Origin: Halocatena halophila
GTDB lineage: Archaea; Halobacteriota; Halobacteria; Halobacteriales; Haloarculaceae
NCBI GenBank assembly: GCA_027563145.1
Contig: CP071307.1
Coordinates: forward strand, 434,001-498,000
DNA: 64,000 nucleotides
Reading direction: 5' to 3'
The notes under the pieces are model-generated. The model was given only the letters and a program-made list of their open reading frames with translations. It was not told where the DNA came from and ran no database searches. Both the position numbers and the translations under genes were made by a program. Shown piece after piece: positions 47,060 to 57,163 of the stretch (its first letter is position 1; every line of letters starts with the position of its first letter).

Positions 47060-47647
47060 TCAGCCCGTTGGGGTGGTCGACCGGCCGGACCAGACCAGTT
47101 CGGCGTGAAAGCTAAAGACGATCGCAGGAACGATCACCACGAGACCGACAATCGACACGACACCACCGAGGAGTACGACCGCAGAGACGAGGAGAAGCAT
47201 AACAGCCCGCGTAGGATGTCGAATCGTCCACCAGTAGCCATTTTTGAGTGCCTCCTGGACTGGAGCGCCCGCAACGAATCCTGCAAGCGTTGTCGCGACG
47301 ACGAGACAGAGAAACGAAAAAAGATACACGCCGGCGATCGTGAGACTCAGAGATACCATCGAGCCAGTGGCCACAAACAGCCGCGCGTAGCCAACCGTGA
47401 TCAGTCCCACGCAGATCGGGAGGATTCCGATCAGGGCCGCAGCGATGCCATGCTCACGAAGAACCGTCACGAGCGAACGGTCGATCGGCTCATCTCGTAA
47501 CGATCGAATGACTGCATACGCACAGAGGGTGGCCGGCCCGGCTGTCAGGAGAAACATCGATCCGACGGCCCAGCAGACGCTCACCACGACGAGCTCGAGG
47601 CTGTTGTGATAAACGAACCGTCCAGTCCGATAGAACGCGGTCGTCAT
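47060..47647 (-). CDS. YesL/DUF624-like membrane protein
   Basis: A 195-residue protein with five or six predicted helices. It resembles YesL (DUF624), a small protein that usually travels with CUT1 sugar importers. Its role is unknown; a part in transporter assembly or membrane sensing has been suggested for the family. It overlaps the permease gene by 4 bp and closes the importer operon. Confidence 0.65.
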   Translation of the reverse strand: MTTAFYRTGRFVYHNSLELVVVSVCWAVGSMFLLTAGPATLCAYAVIRSLRDEPIDRSLVTVLREHGIAAALIGILPICVGLITVGYARLFVATGSMVSLSLTIAGVYLFSFLCLVVATTLAGFVAGAPVQEALKNGYWWTIRHPTRAVMLLLVSAVVLLGGVVSIVGLVVIVPAIVFSFHAELVWSGRSTTPTG

Positions 47648-48498
47648 CCCGTCGTCCCCTGGAACTGTACCGCCTGAATGATGCGATCCTGCAACAGGAG
47701 AAACAGTACGAACAGCGGCAACCCGGCGATCACTCCGGAGGCCATCGTGAGCCCCGGCTGGAACGTGAACGTATCACGAAGCACGACCAGCCCCAGCGGA
47801 AGCGTGAACGTGGCCTGATCCTGGAGCACCACGACCGGCCAGATGAACTGATTCCAGTTGAACACGAAGACGAAAATCGCGAGCGCCGAGAGAATCGGTT
47901 TCGAGATCGGGAGGATGATTCGACTGTAGATCTGAAACGTCGAAAACCCGTCGATGCGGGCGGCCTCGTCGTACTCCTCGGGGATGTCCCTGAAGAACTG
48001 ATAGAGCAAGAACACACCGAGTGGATTGGCGACCGCTGGCAGAATCACCCCAAGCAGATCGCTCACGAGACCGAGATCGGCCACCAGCGTGAACAGCGGA
48101 ACCAGATTCACGTAAAACGGCACCATGAAGCTGGCGACGATGATGCTCAACAGGATCGACTGGCCTGGCCAGCGCAGTCGTGTGAGCGAAAACGCAATCA
48201 TCGAATCGACGACCAGAACGAGTATCGTCGCGACGGTCGCGACGATGAACGTGTTGATCACCCACTGAACGATCAATGAGTCGGTGAGCAAATCCGAATA
48301 GTGAGAGAGCGTGAACGCAGGTGGAATGAGGTGGGGAACCGAACTGATCGCGAACTCTGTCGGTTGTACCGACAGCGACACCATGTAGATATACGGTAGC
48401 ACGAAGAGTATTGCGACGCCGTACAGCCCGGCGTGGATCGCATACCGTTGGAGTCGGTCAGTGTCGAACCGACTAGAATTGAGCAACGATTCGCTCAT
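47644..48498 (-). CDS. Sugar ABC importer permease, MalG-type
   Basis: A 284-residue CUT1 permease with six helices. The ATPase-coupling EAA loop reads EYDEAARIDGFSTFQIYSRI, then LPISKP. It forms the channel with the MalF-type protein encoded just upstream (4-bp overlap). The likely cargo is arabino-oligosaccharides, judging from the surrounding hydrolases. Confidence 0.92.
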   Translation of the reverse strand: MSESLLNSSRFDTDRLQRYAIHAGLYGVAILFVLPYIYMVSLSVQPTEFAISSVPHLIPPAFTLSHYSDLLTDSLIVQWVINTFIVATVATILVLVVDSMIAFSLTRLRWPGQSILLSIIVASFMVPFYVNLVPLFTLVADLGLVSDLLGVILPAVANPLGVFLLYQFFRDIPEEYDEAARIDGFSTFQIYSRIILPISKPILSALAIFVFVFNWNQFIWPVVVLQDQATFTLPLGLVVLRDTFTFQPGLTMASGVIAGLPLFVLFLLLQDRIIQAVQFQGTTG

Positions 48499-49409
48499 GT
48501 GCCATCACCCCCAATGTACCGGTAGTTCACATACGACACTGCCACCAGAATCGCAAACAGCAAATAGCCGACAGCAGCCGCATAACCGAACTGCTGTTGG
48601 CTAAATGCCGCGTCGTAGAGATAGAACACCAGCGTCGTGGTGGTGTTGTTGGGACCTCCGTCAGTCATCACGTACGGCTGGCCAAACACCTGAAACTGCT
48701 GAATAAACTGGATAATCACGACAAACGCAATCGCATTGCGCATCTGTGGGAGCGTCACGTCACAAAAACTCCGCCAGGTACCCGCGCCGTCGAGTCGTGC
48801 GGCCTCGTAGAGCCGTTCTGGAACGTTCTGTCGGGCCGCAAGCAAAATGACGAAGTTGAATCCCAGCAGCCACCAGTTGGTGACGAACGCAAGCACTGGC
48901 ATGGCTAGCAGTGGATCGCCGAGCCAGTTCGGTGGCTGTTCCATCACGAATCCGAGGACGTAGTTCATCGGGCCGAATTCGGTCGTCAGAAAGAGCGACC
49001 AGACGATGCCAACGATCGAGACCGTGAGAATGTAGGGACTGAAATAGATCGTCCGAAGATAGCGACGGCCGAGCACTTCGCGATTGACCCCCAGTGCGAG
49101 CGCAAGACTCAATATGACCATCAGTGGAACCGTCAACACGACGAAATAGATCGTGTTCATCAGTGCGTTCCAGAACGCCGGATCCTGGACCATTCTGGTG
49201 TAGTTTGACAGCCCAACGAACGTCGAGTTCGCCGGGACGAGTGGGTTCCACTCGAAGAGGCTCATGTACAGCCCTTCAAGCAACGGATACAACAAGAACA
49301 GACAGAAGAACAATAAATACGGCAGCGCAAACAACACACCATCGATCGTCTCGCGCCGATTCAGCGCATCGATTGAGGGTACCATAGCGGATAGCTCCTT
49401 ACTTGACAT
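48495..49409 (-). CDS. Sugar ABC importer permease, MalF-type
   Basis: A 304-residue CUT1 permease with six helices. The EAA loop is ERLYEAARLDGAGTWRSF followed by TLPQMRNA. The N-terminus overlaps the end of the binding-protein gene by 11 bp, so translation is probably coupled. Confidence 0.92.
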   Translation of the reverse strand: MSSKELSAMVPSIDALNRRETIDGVLFALPYLLFFCLFLLYPLLEGLYMSLFEWNPLVPANSTFVGLSNYTRMVQDPAFWNALMNTIYFVVLTVPLMVILSLALALGVNREVLGRRYLRTIYFSPYILTVSIVGIVWSLFLTTEFGPMNYVLGFVMEQPPNWLGDPLLAMPVLAFVTNWWLLGFNFVILLAARQNVPERLYEAARLDGAGTWRSFCDVTLPQMRNAIAFVVIIQFIQQFQVFGQPYVMTDGGPNNTTTTLVFYLYDAAFSQQQFGYAAAVGYLLFAILVAVSYVNYRYIGGDGT

Positions 49410-50736
49410 CGTCGATCACCCCCTGGACGGTCTCTGCGCCGCGTGAAATGCCCGCTTTCGGTGACACCGTGTGGGCGTAGATATCGCCGAGGAAATCCCA
49501 CGTCGAGCCTTCGTTGACGTTGAAGGGTGCGCGTGGAAGATACGCAAACTGATCATCATTTGCCATCTCCGAGAATATCGATATCGACTTCGGCCAGAGC
49601 GGCGAGTCACGGAGTGCATTAGAGTTCAACGCGTCCGTAGCAGCGGGTAAATGGCCAGCGGTAGTTCCCCAGATGGGGTTTTTCTGCGTGATCCACTCGG
49701 CTGTGGCCACGGCCGTCCGCGTGGTCTCTTCGGAGCGTGTCGGATTGCGGGGCAACACGATGGCGTGGCTGCCCGATTCGGTCACGTCGCGTTGTTTGTC
49801 GGGTGCGATAAACGGTTTGAATGCGCCCCAATCAAACCCGTCGATCGATTCACACACCGCCGCGTACCACGATCCGTTGACGATCATAGCGAGATTGTTG
49901 TCTCTGAATGCAACGCGAGCGCGCTGGTTATCCGCATTCGGAACGTCCCAGCCGTAATTGCCGGTAATATCGGCGAACAACTGCGCTGTCGCCAGCCCAG
50001 CGTCGCCGTCGAACGCGACGGAGTTTCGATCATCACTCAGCAGACTCCCTCCTCGTTGATTGAGAACGGCAATGAACGTTCGCATCATTCCGATGGGATC
50101 GAGTGCGGACGCGAACGCATGAGCATCGGTCTCCGAGACGATCGCGTCACAGGCCGCCCTGAACGATTCAAAATCCGTTGGTGGCGCGTCCGGATCGAGA
50201 CCGGCCGATTCGAACAGTGACCGGTTGTAATAGATGCCGATCGGATGAGCATCAAGCGGCAGCGCAAGCTGTTGATCGTCGACGGTCATCCGATCGTACA
50301 GGGTTGGGACGTAGTGTGAGCGCGTATCACTACCGAGAAAGTCGTCGAACGGATCCAGCATCGCCTGAAATCGGCCCATTAGCGCCTGGTGCATGATGGC
50401 GATATCGGGTCCTGTGTCTGCAACGAGCGCAGTGTACAGCTTGGTGTAGTATTCGTTCCAGGGAATGCGCTGGCGCTCAATGCGAACGTCTCCAAGGGGT
50501 TGTTCGTCGTTGAATCGTTCGACGATCGATTTCATCGCCGCACCGTCGCCGCCGCTGAACAGCGTCCAGAACTGAACCGTGGTCGTGGCAGTGGCATTTT
50601 GATTGCCGAGTACACCCGTAAGCGAGCCACAACCAGACAGTCCCATGGTACCCGCCACGGTTGCACTCCCAAGAAACGCTCGCCTGGAGAGTCGGTGACG
50701 GTCGACACCCGGTACTGGTGGATCTATTGCTGTCAT
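49399..50736 (-). CDS. Sugar ABC importer, substrate-binding lipoprotein
   Basis: A 445-residue periplasmic-type binding protein anchored by a lipid. It has a Tat signal (SRRAFLGSATVAGTMG) with lipobox LSGC, then the bacterial family 1 binding fold (VQFWTLFSGGDGAAMKSIV near the start; TGPDIAIMHQA; VFDGDAGLATAQ-like hinge). It delivers the sugar to the permeases. I placed the start at the ATG at 50736, since the preceding residues of the longer frame have no acidic or signal character. Confidence 0.9.
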   Translation of the reverse strand: MTAIDPPVPGVDRHRLSRRAFLGSATVAGTMGLSGCGSLTGVLGNQNATATTTVQFWTLFSGGDGAAMKSIVERFNDEQPLGDVRIERQRIPWNEYYTKLYTALVADTGPDIAIMHQALMGRFQAMLDPFDDFLGSDTRSHYVPTLYDRMTVDDQQLALPLDAHPIGIYYNRSLFESAGLDPDAPPTDFESFRAACDAIVSETDAHAFASALDPIGMMRTFIAVLNQRGGSLLSDDRNSVAFDGDAGLATAQLFADITGNYGWDVPNADNQRARVAFRDNNLAMIVNGSWYAAVCESIDGFDWGAFKPFIAPDKQRDVTESGSHAIVLPRNPTRSEETTRTAVATAEWITQKNPIWGTTAGHLPAATDALNSNALRDSPLWPKSISIFSEMANDDQFAYLPRAPFNVNEGSTWDFLGDIYAHTVSPKAGISRGAETVQGVIDDVK

Positions 50737-50764
50737 TGGTTTGCTCGTGTGTCTACAACGGTTC

Positions 50765-51895
50765 TCATGGTGTCTTTGCGTTGGTTTCGGTGTCTGTCGG
50801 TGCCGATTCACCGACCAGGAGATTCCTCCCGGTTGTTCGATCGAACAGATGGATGTCCGATTCGTCGAATGTGACGGTGATCGTATCACCTTCTGCGTGG
50901 TCGACCGATCCCAGCACACGCATGGTGAACTCGGTCTCGCCGCTGCGGAGATACAGGTAGTTGTCATCACCGACCGGCTCTTGCACATCGAGCACCGCAC
51001 TGATCGCATTCCGATCATCCACGGTCGCAAACCGCATGTGCTCCGGACGAATGCCGAGATCGCCACTCTGTATCTGGGCGTCCTCCAGCTGGTCGGCGAG
51101 GGATTTCGAAACGGAAACGCTGATGTCGTCGCCCGAAAGCGTGGTTCCGGAAACGGTTACGTCGAAAAAGTTCATCGACGGGCTGCCGATGAATTCACCG
51201 ACGAACCGGTTTGTCGGCTGGGCAAACACCTCCCGCGGCGTGCCAACCTGCTGGATCGACCCCTCGTTGATCACCACGACGCGATCGGACATCGTCATCG
51301 CCTCTTCCTGGTCGTGGGTAACGTAGACCGTCGTCGTCTCAAGTTCTTCCTGGAGGCGCTGGAGTTCGGTTCGCATCGTCGTTCGAAGCTTTGCGTCGAG
51401 ATTCGACAGCGGTTCGTCCATTAAAAACGCGGCGGGATCGCGAACGATTGCACGACCAGTCGCGACGCGCTGTTGTTGACCACCGGAGAGCTGGCTGGGT
51501 TTTTTGGACAGCTGATCCTCGATACCCAACATCTCGACGGCCTCGGTGACGCGCTCATCGATCGTCTCTGGATCCAGATCAGACGTGAGCTTCAACCCGT
51601 AAGAGAGGTTCTGCTCGACGGTCATGTGTGGATAAAGCGCGTAGTTTTGAAACACCATCGCAATGTCTCGATCCTGTGGTTGCACGTCGTTGACGCGCTG
51701 GCCACCAATGTGGATCGCACCCCCAGTAATGGTTTCGAGCCCGGCGATCATTCGGAGCACAGTGGATTTGCCTGATCCTGATGGACCCACGATCGTGATG
51801 AACTCGCCGTCCTGAATCTCCAGATCGAACGACTCGACGGCTGTCGTTTCCTCGTCGTACGTCTTGCTGACGCTATCGAGTACGATTCGGCTCAT
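50765..51895 (-). CDS. Sugar ABC importer ATPase, MalK/UgpC-type
   Basis: A 376-residue ATPase with Walker A GPSGSGKST, Q-loop FQNYALYPHMTV, signature LSGGQQQR, Walker B AAFLMDEPLSN and switch His VTHDQEEAM. The C-terminal TOBE/MalK regulatory domain (about 240-360) is present. It energises the two permeases. It heads the importer block; the GH93-like gene lies 37 bp upstream on the same strand. Confidence 0.93.
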   Translation of the reverse strand: MSRIVLDSVSKTYDEETTAVESFDLEIQDGEFITIVGPSGSGKSTVLRMIAGLETITGGAIHIGGQRVNDVQPQDRDIAMVFQNYALYPHMTVEQNLSYGLKLTSDLDPETIDERVTEAVEMLGIEDQLSKKPSQLSGGQQQRVATGRAIVRDPAAFLMDEPLSNLDAKLRTTMRTELQRLQEELETTTVYVTHDQEEAMTMSDRVVVINEGSIQQVGTPREVFAQPTNRFVGEFIGSPSMNFFDVTVSGTTLSGDDISVSVSKSLADQLEDAQIQSGDLGIRPEHMRFATVDDRNAISAVLDVQEPVGDDNYLYLRSGETEFTMRVLGSVDHAEGDTITVTFDESDIHLFDRTTGRNLLVGESAPTDTETNAKTP

Positions 51896-51932
51896 GCCTG
51901 TCCTCCAACAAAATTCTCAATAGACATATAGC

Positions 51933-53228
51933 TTACCATGGTGTCTGTTCACTCCCATGCTGGGTGAGCGGCCGTTTCGCATAGCGGATTTCACAGAGAT
52001 CTTGTTCTGGAAGATACGTTGAGGTCATCTCCAGGACGTGATTGTTGAGCACAACGAGCGGCGACGTCCAGCCCACATAGAGATCACCCGTCTCGATTTC
52101 ATCGTCGTAACGCAGTGGTGATTGCACCGTCGCCCAGTCATCAGTCGGGGAAGACGCAGCCAGCATCGTCGACCCACTACCAGGTGCCTGTGTGCCGTCG
52201 GGATTGCGCAGGGTTTTCCCCGACACCAGCAGGGTTCCACCATCACTGCCGCGGGGCGTCCAGGTAACGTATGGGCCGTTGGCCAGATATCGACCGTCTG
52301 GCGTTGTGACTGGCGTTCCCATTGCCGTTGGATCACCCCAGTCGAGTCCATCGGGCGAGGTTCTGATGTACACCGCACCGTGTCTGTGCCGAACGATTTC
52401 GTAGGTCATCACGTACGTTCCGGTCGGAAGCCGTTGTACAACTGGCATTCCAGGACGCCGACCAGGCACACCGTCAGCCATTGCTACATCGAACGTCTGT
52501 GATTCCCACGTCAGCCCACCGTCCAGCGAGCGTTTGTGTGTCAACAGCTGGTCGTATCCCTGGTCTTTGTGCCGTTCGTCTGAGAAATAGCAGACCAGAT
52601 TCCCGTCAGCGTCGAGTTCGAGTTCTGGCTCCCAGACAGGATCAGCACCGTCCGTCGGAACGGCACGCCCACCCGTTGCGACGGTACTGACGTACTTCCA
52701 CGTTCGACCATGATCCTCGCTGGCGTATAGCACGATCTGCGTTCCCGAAAGATCATCCGGGACGAGATTGCCGGCCGCCAGCACTGTGCCAGCTTCCCAT
52801 GGACCGGTCGCACGCGGAAGCTCAAAGAGCGTCGGCTGGTAGCGCAGTCCCCAGTTCGTCTCGGTGTCGTGGATTTCGGAGACTTTCCTCCACGTTCGGC
52901 CACCGTTTTTGCTGCGATACACCGGAAAATACGGCTTCTCGGCGTGCTCTGCCATGGTGGATCGGTAATGCTCGAACGTGGCGAGCAACACCGGGCTACC
53001 GGAGCTATCGCGGGAGAGTCGCGTCACACGTGGATACATTGCGCCCGGTTTCGGCGTCGTTGCCGGTGGTGTGTACAGAGAACGACCCGTGGTGGAACGT
53101 TTTCCCTGGGCCCTGTCTGCAATAACTGAACTTGCTAGTCCAGCCGTCACAGCACCGACACCACGGAGAAATCCTCGTCGGGCGGTTGTTACTCTGTGCC
53201 TCAATGACCGTTGGCCATCGTCAAACAT
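51933..53228 (-). CDS. Secreted sialidase-fold glycosidase, probably GH93 exo-arabinanase
   Basis: A 431-residue exported protein with a Tat signal (TARRGFLRGVGAVTAG). The mature part is a six-bladed propeller with Asp-box-like repeats (SKNGGRTWRKV; SEDHGRTWKYV; SLDGGLTWESQ). True sialidases carry an Arg triad that I cannot see clearly. The GH93 family of exo-alpha-1,5-arabinanases shares this fold, and the neighbouring GH43, GH51 and importer genes make that the better reading. If so it releases arabinobiose from arabinan. It probably shares a transcript with the importer downstream. Confidence 0.6.
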   Translation of the reverse strand: MFDDGQRSLRHRVTTARRGFLRGVGAVTAGLASSVIADRAQGKRSTTGRSLYTPPATTPKPGAMYPRVTRLSRDSSGSPVLLATFEHYRSTMAEHAEKPYFPVYRSKNGGRTWRKVSEIHDTETNWGLRYQPTLFELPRATGPWEAGTVLAAGNLVPDDLSGTQIVLYASEDHGRTWKYVSTVATGGRAVPTDGADPVWEPELELDADGNLVCYFSDERHKDQGYDQLLTHKRSLDGGLTWESQTFDVAMADGVPGRRPGMPVVQRLPTGTYVMTYEIVRHRHGAVYIRTSPDGLDWGDPTAMGTPVTTPDGRYLANGPYVTWTPRGSDGGTLLVSGKTLRNPDGTQAPGSGSTMLAASSPTDDWATVQSPLRYDDEIETGDLYVGWTSPLVVLNNHVLEMTSTYLPEQDLCEIRYAKRPLTQHGSEQTPW

Positions 53229-53368
53229 ACGTCCGTACTGGCAATTGATTGATTATTAAATTTTCTTCATATATCATACATATGAATTCGAAACGCCCTC
53301 ACTCAATCGGTGACCGAGTTGCCTCAACCAGTTGATTTATGCCACACCAACCGCCACACCGAGACTGC
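53229..53368. promoter_or_regulatory. Divergent promoter region of the arabinan locus
   Basis: A 140-bp AT-rich gap between the starts of the GH93-like (minus) and GH51 (plus) genes. TATA-like stretches occur (for example TTTAATAA on the minus strand around 53260). Control of both genes from one region would let secreted and intracellular enzymes be induced together. No operator symmetry is clear to me. Confidence 0.5.
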
Positions 53369-54865
53369 ATGTCGGATGTTCAGATTACGGTCCATCCAGA
53401 GGCACGCATCGATCGGATTGCACCCGAACTTCACGGTCATTTCTCGGAGCATCTCGGCCGGTGTGTGTACGATGGGCTCTATCACGATCCCTCGTCGACC
53501 AAGACGGGCGTTAGATCGGATGTAGCATCGTTGCTGTCGGCCCTCGATATCCCGGTGTTGCGCTGGCCGGGAGGCTGTTTCGCCGACGATTACCACTGGG
53601 AAGACGGCATCGGGCCACAGGAAGACCGACCAGGGCGGCGGAATCTCTTCTGGGCACAGGGTCGCGAGGAACTTCCCGAAGAGCCCAACAGCTTTGGCAC
53701 GGACGAGTTTCTCCAGTTGTGCGAGCAAATCGGAACCGAACCGTATCTCGCGGTCAACGTTGGGTCGGGGGATCCCCAACAAGCCACGGACTGGGTTGAA
53801 TACTGCAACTACGATGGCGAGACCGAACTCGCCGACCGACGTCGTGAGAACGGCCATCCAGAGCCCTATGGGGTCAAATACTGGGGAATTGGCAACGAGA
53901 ACTGGGGCTGTGGTGGACAGATGACTCCAGAACAGTACGCCCGTGAGTACCGGAAATTTGCGACGTACGTCGGGTCGATGGACAAACTGCTGCTCGATCA
54001 CGACCTCGAACTCATTGCCTGTGGCTTTGAGGGTCACGAATGGAATCGAAGATTCATGGAAGAGATCGGGACGAACGCCTGGGGCGTCGAGTTCCCGTTG
54101 GATCATTTAACGCTCCATCACTACTACGGCCGAACGATCACGATCGAGGAGGCAGACACGGACGCGTACGACACGTTTCTCTGTGAAGCGCTCGAGATCG
54201 AATCGCACATCGAACGGATTGGGGCCGCGATCAACGCCGTTGCCACCACCCGCGATATCGGTGTGATCATCGACGAATGGGGTGCCTGGCACCCAGAGGC
54301 AGTCGCCGAGAGCGGACTCGAACAGCCAGGGACCGTGATCGATGGCGTCTCTGCGGCGGCGGTTCTCGATATTTTCAACCACCACAGCGATGTGATGACG
54401 ATGTCCAACATCGCACAGACGGTCAACGTGCTCCACTGTCTCGTCGAGACCGAGGGGGAGAATGCCTGGGCACGACCAACCTACCGGGTGTTCGATCTGT
54501 ACGCGCCACACAAAGGAAACACCGCCGTGGAAACCTCCATTGCGACACCGACACGGGCTGTGGATGATGATGAGCTCCCACTGGTTGGTGGCTCGGCATC
54601 GGTCGCCGACGAGGAGACGTATCTCACGCTCACGAATCTGGATCATGCCTCCGCACACGCCGTCGATGTCACCCTGACGGGAGAGGTGACTACGAACGAC
54701 GTTTCGGGATCGCTACTGTTCGGCGATCAGTCTGCTGATACGGTCGTCAATGCCTCGAACGAGGACGACTTCGAAGCGACAACGCTCGACTGTATGACTG
54801 TTGCCGACCACACCCTGTCGGTGGAACTCCCGCCACTGAGTGTCGCCGGGATCGCAGTCCGGTAA
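53369..54865 (+). CDS. GH51 alpha-L-arabinofuranosidase
   Basis: A 498-residue enzyme of the GH51 clan. The acid/base Glu is in GIGNENWGCGG (E177) and the nucleophile Glu in IDEWGAWHPE (E303). A C-terminal beta-domain (about 380-498) completes the fold. It removes arabinofuranose from oligosaccharides. There is no signal peptide, so it acts inside the cell on imported arabino-oligosaccharides. ATG 53369 begins the domain (SDVQITVHPEAR); the 53339 start would add ten residues. It is divergent from the secreted GH93-like gene. Confidence 0.94.
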   Translation: MSDVQITVHPEARIDRIAPELHGHFSEHLGRCVYDGLYHDPSSTKTGVRSDVASLLSALDIPVLRWPGGCFADDYHWEDGIGPQEDRPGRRNLFWAQGREELPEEPNSFGTDEFLQLCEQIGTEPYLAVNVGSGDPQQATDWVEYCNYDGETELADRRRENGHPEPYGVKYWGIGNENWGCGGQMTPEQYAREYRKFATYVGSMDKLLLDHDLELIACGFEGHEWNRRFMEEIGTNAWGVEFPLDHLTLHHYYGRTITIEEADTDAYDTFLCEALEIESHIERIGAAINAVATTRDIGVIIDEWGAWHPEAVAESGLEQPGTVIDGVSAAAVLDIFNHHSDVMTMSNIAQTVNVLHCLVETEGENAWARPTYRVFDLYAPHKGNTAVETSIATPTRAVDDDELPLVGGSASVADEETYLTLTNLDHASAHAVDVTLTGEVTTNDVSGSLLFGDQSADTVVNASNEDDFEATTLDCMTVADHTLSVELPPLSVAGIAVR

Positions 54866-55918
54866 TACCGGTTCGATCGGACGTCAGTACCGTTGGCAGA
54901 TAGCCACGTACTGGTCAATTTCACCGTCGGAAACCCTCATTCACTCCGTTCTGTACCGAATTCCCTGATTATTGAATTTGGAGCGCTCGCCCTCCGTGAG
55001 CGAGCATTCCCCGAGCGCGACGATCACGAATCGGAGAGAGTGTCGACAGGGTCAGTATCTACATTCTCCATCGTGGAACGACGCCACAGGCATAATGGAT
55101 GCTTACATCATTGGTGAGTTTCACTACACGGAAGCGTGACGGAAAACACCCTTCCCATTACAGGTGTACACGTGTAACTCCAGTGCGGACGCCTGATCAG
55201 CCAGCGGCTAACAGTTTCGACGGAGTAGACCGATTGTGGACGGCACAGAATCTATGTGGCGTCACTGAGCCATCGATCACGGACGCGCTTCGAATGGAGC
55301 GTGACAGGCAAGAATGCGAAAGAACTATGTTGTACCGAGATATTATACTTTAATAGAGGTTTTGCTATCAAAAATATTTTTGAAATCTCCGAACGGACGT
55401 TTTCATCAATGACATCCAGATGGATCTCACAGCTCCGATTATACCAAAACACGTCTCGGAGCCCACTCACCCACGTGTGCAACCGCATGCCTTCACTATC
55501 CAATCGCGCCGTATCCGTTGTGGGTGCACGAATTCGGCGTGTGCGATGGCCGAGCCGCTTCTCTCTGTGGATGGCTCACGATGGGTCGTTCGTCGTTCGA
55601 CATATTGGCTCCTCCGGGCACCACCCAGTGAACGCGTAGCTGGCAAATTCCCTGTTGAACTGGCAATTCACCGATTCAGGAAAAGGCGGTGCTCGCGAGG
55701 ATTCGGTTGTGGCGCACGGACGTGTGGCAAGACCGGATCCAGTGTGAATCTGGACGGGGATAGCAGTTACTCGTTACTGATCGAGGGATCGATTTGCGCT
55801 CCGTGTGGATGAGGCCGACGAGCGCGAGAGCCCCACCGAACGCTCACGGCGTCATCCTCGAGAGCGCGTCTTTTACACAGTCCGTCGGGACATCACACCT
55901 CGGGGCTGGAATCTGTCT
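54866..55918. other. 1-kb gap without a recognisable gene
   Basis: Several open frames exist on both strands (the longest plus-strand frame is 55420-55812), but none has haloarchaeal acidic composition or a known motif; they are rich in Arg, Ser and Pro. An AT-rich patch lies around 55330-55400. It could be a decayed gene. Confidence 0.4.
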
Positions 55919-56515
55919 CTACGCATCGCCACGAACAGCTACGACGTGCGCATCCTCTTCTATTGGAACAATATGTGCATACGAGACGATTTCCGAACCG
56001 AGCGTTCTCGTTCGCCGGGCGAGATCGTGGTTCGGTTCGGTGAACGCGCCCGTTTCGTCGAACACTTCACTTGCAGCCCCGATGCCGACCTGCTGTGGGA
56101 GAACCCACGCGTGAAGCGATTGGGCGACGAGCCGAAGCTGTGCCAATGTATCTGGGTATGAACTCGGCCCACCCGAAACCGCGAGCAATCCCACCGTTTT
56201 TCCCTCGAACTCGTCGAATCCACAGTAGTCGATCGCAGTCTTGAGCGGTGATGCGTACGAACCGTGATACACGGGGGTGCCAAGGATGATCGCATCTGCA
56301 GCATCCACCCGCTGTCGAAGACGGTCTGCATCACCTGCGTCCTGTGAATCAGCATCGAACACCGGCAACTCAAGCGTCCGGAGGTCGATGCAGTCCGTCG
56401 TCGCACCAGCAGCTTTTGCGGCCTCAAGCACGTGTTGGAGTGCCATTTTCGTATAGCTCCCGGCACGAAGACTTCCACAGAGAGCCACGACGTGCGGACG
56501 AGCCAGATCTGTCAC
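55919..56515 (-). CDS. NADPH-dependent FMN reductase
   Basis: A flavodoxin-fold reductase of about 200 residues: VALCGSLRAGSYTK (phosphate loop), GTPVYHGSYASPLKTAIDY and the VGLLAVSGGP flavin loop. It reduces FMN or quinones with NADPH. The family is common in haloarchaea, often under redox control. The GTG at 56515 gives the usual short N-terminus; an ATG at 56551 would add 12 residues and is the alternative. Confidence 0.88.
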   Translation of the reverse strand: MTDLARPHVVALCGSLRAGSYTKMALQHVLEAAKAAGATTDCIDLRTLELPVFDADSQDAGDADRLRQRVDAADAIILGTPVYHGSYASPLKTAIDYCGFDEFEGKTVGLLAVSGGPSSYPDTLAQLRLVAQSLHAWVLPQQVGIGAASEVFDETGAFTEPNHDLARRTRTLGSEIVSYAHIVPIEEDAHVVAVRGDA

Positions 56516-56686
56516 GGTGATCGACCTCTGGTAAGCAAAACCCGATTCCATTCGATCTTCTGTTCTGCATCGGTCACATCCTGGTTCGGTGCCATACGCT
56601 GAGAACGGTGGTCGACACAACGGCTCCACTCGTGAACACGTTCAGGTATTTATATAATGTCAGCAGCGAGTGGGCCCACGAGACAC

Positions 56687-57163
56687 TCAGTAGTAGTTGG
56701 CCATCAACTCATCAGCCCATGCTGGCTGTCTCACCGGTCCGTTCGGACCGAACTCGTTCATATATGGTTTCAGTCCGAGGATCGGCGTTCCATCGATGGC
56801 GTCCAGCCCCGTTATGGACACCGTCAGGCCGTCTACGCTCGTGATCTGACACCGTGACAGCCCGATGCGGTTGGGGCGGCTTTTTGCGCGCTGTGCGAAA
56901 ATGCCAACTGACGGCCAGTCCGAATTGTTTCGCGGGTGTCGTGCTTTCCACTCGATCTCCTCCTCACGAACGCGGTCCATAAAAAAGATAACTTCGGCGT
57001 GAGAGAACGTAGAAAGCCCATTCAGGGCAACCGGATCGAATTGCTCGGCGTCGAGCGTGATTGTTGATTCGACCGTTCCCCACTCATCATCCCGTCGTTT
57101 CTTTCTGGGGGAGCTGACAACACCGATTGGTTCAATTGCCCCATTGGGAATCGTTGAGTCCAT
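56687..57163 (-). CDS. trmO: tRNA (N6-threonylcarbamoyladenosine) methyltransferase, TrmO-type
   Basis: A 158-residue protein of the TrmO/TsaA fold. Family blocks are PIGVVSSP at the start, LSTFSHAEVIFFMDRV, and GIFAQRAKSRPNRIGLS (about 90), which contains the S-adenosylmethionine and tRNA contact residues. It would methylate t6A37 in tRNA. The C-terminal PYMNEFG segment is typical. It stands alone on the minus strand. Confidence 0.85.
   Translation of the reverse strand: MDSTIPNGAIEPIGVVSSPRKKRRDDEWGTVESTITLDAEQFDPVALNGLSTFSHAEVIFFMDRVREEEIEWKARHPRNNSDWPSVGIFAQRAKSRPNRIGLSRCQITSVDGLTVSITGLDAIDGTPILGLKPYMNEFGPNGPVRQPAWADELMANYY

Noticed and set aside
55420-55812. 130-codon open frame in the 1-kb gap
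   Set aside because: Arg/Ser/Pro-rich with no haloarchaeal composition, no motif and no start context; kept only as part of the gap description.
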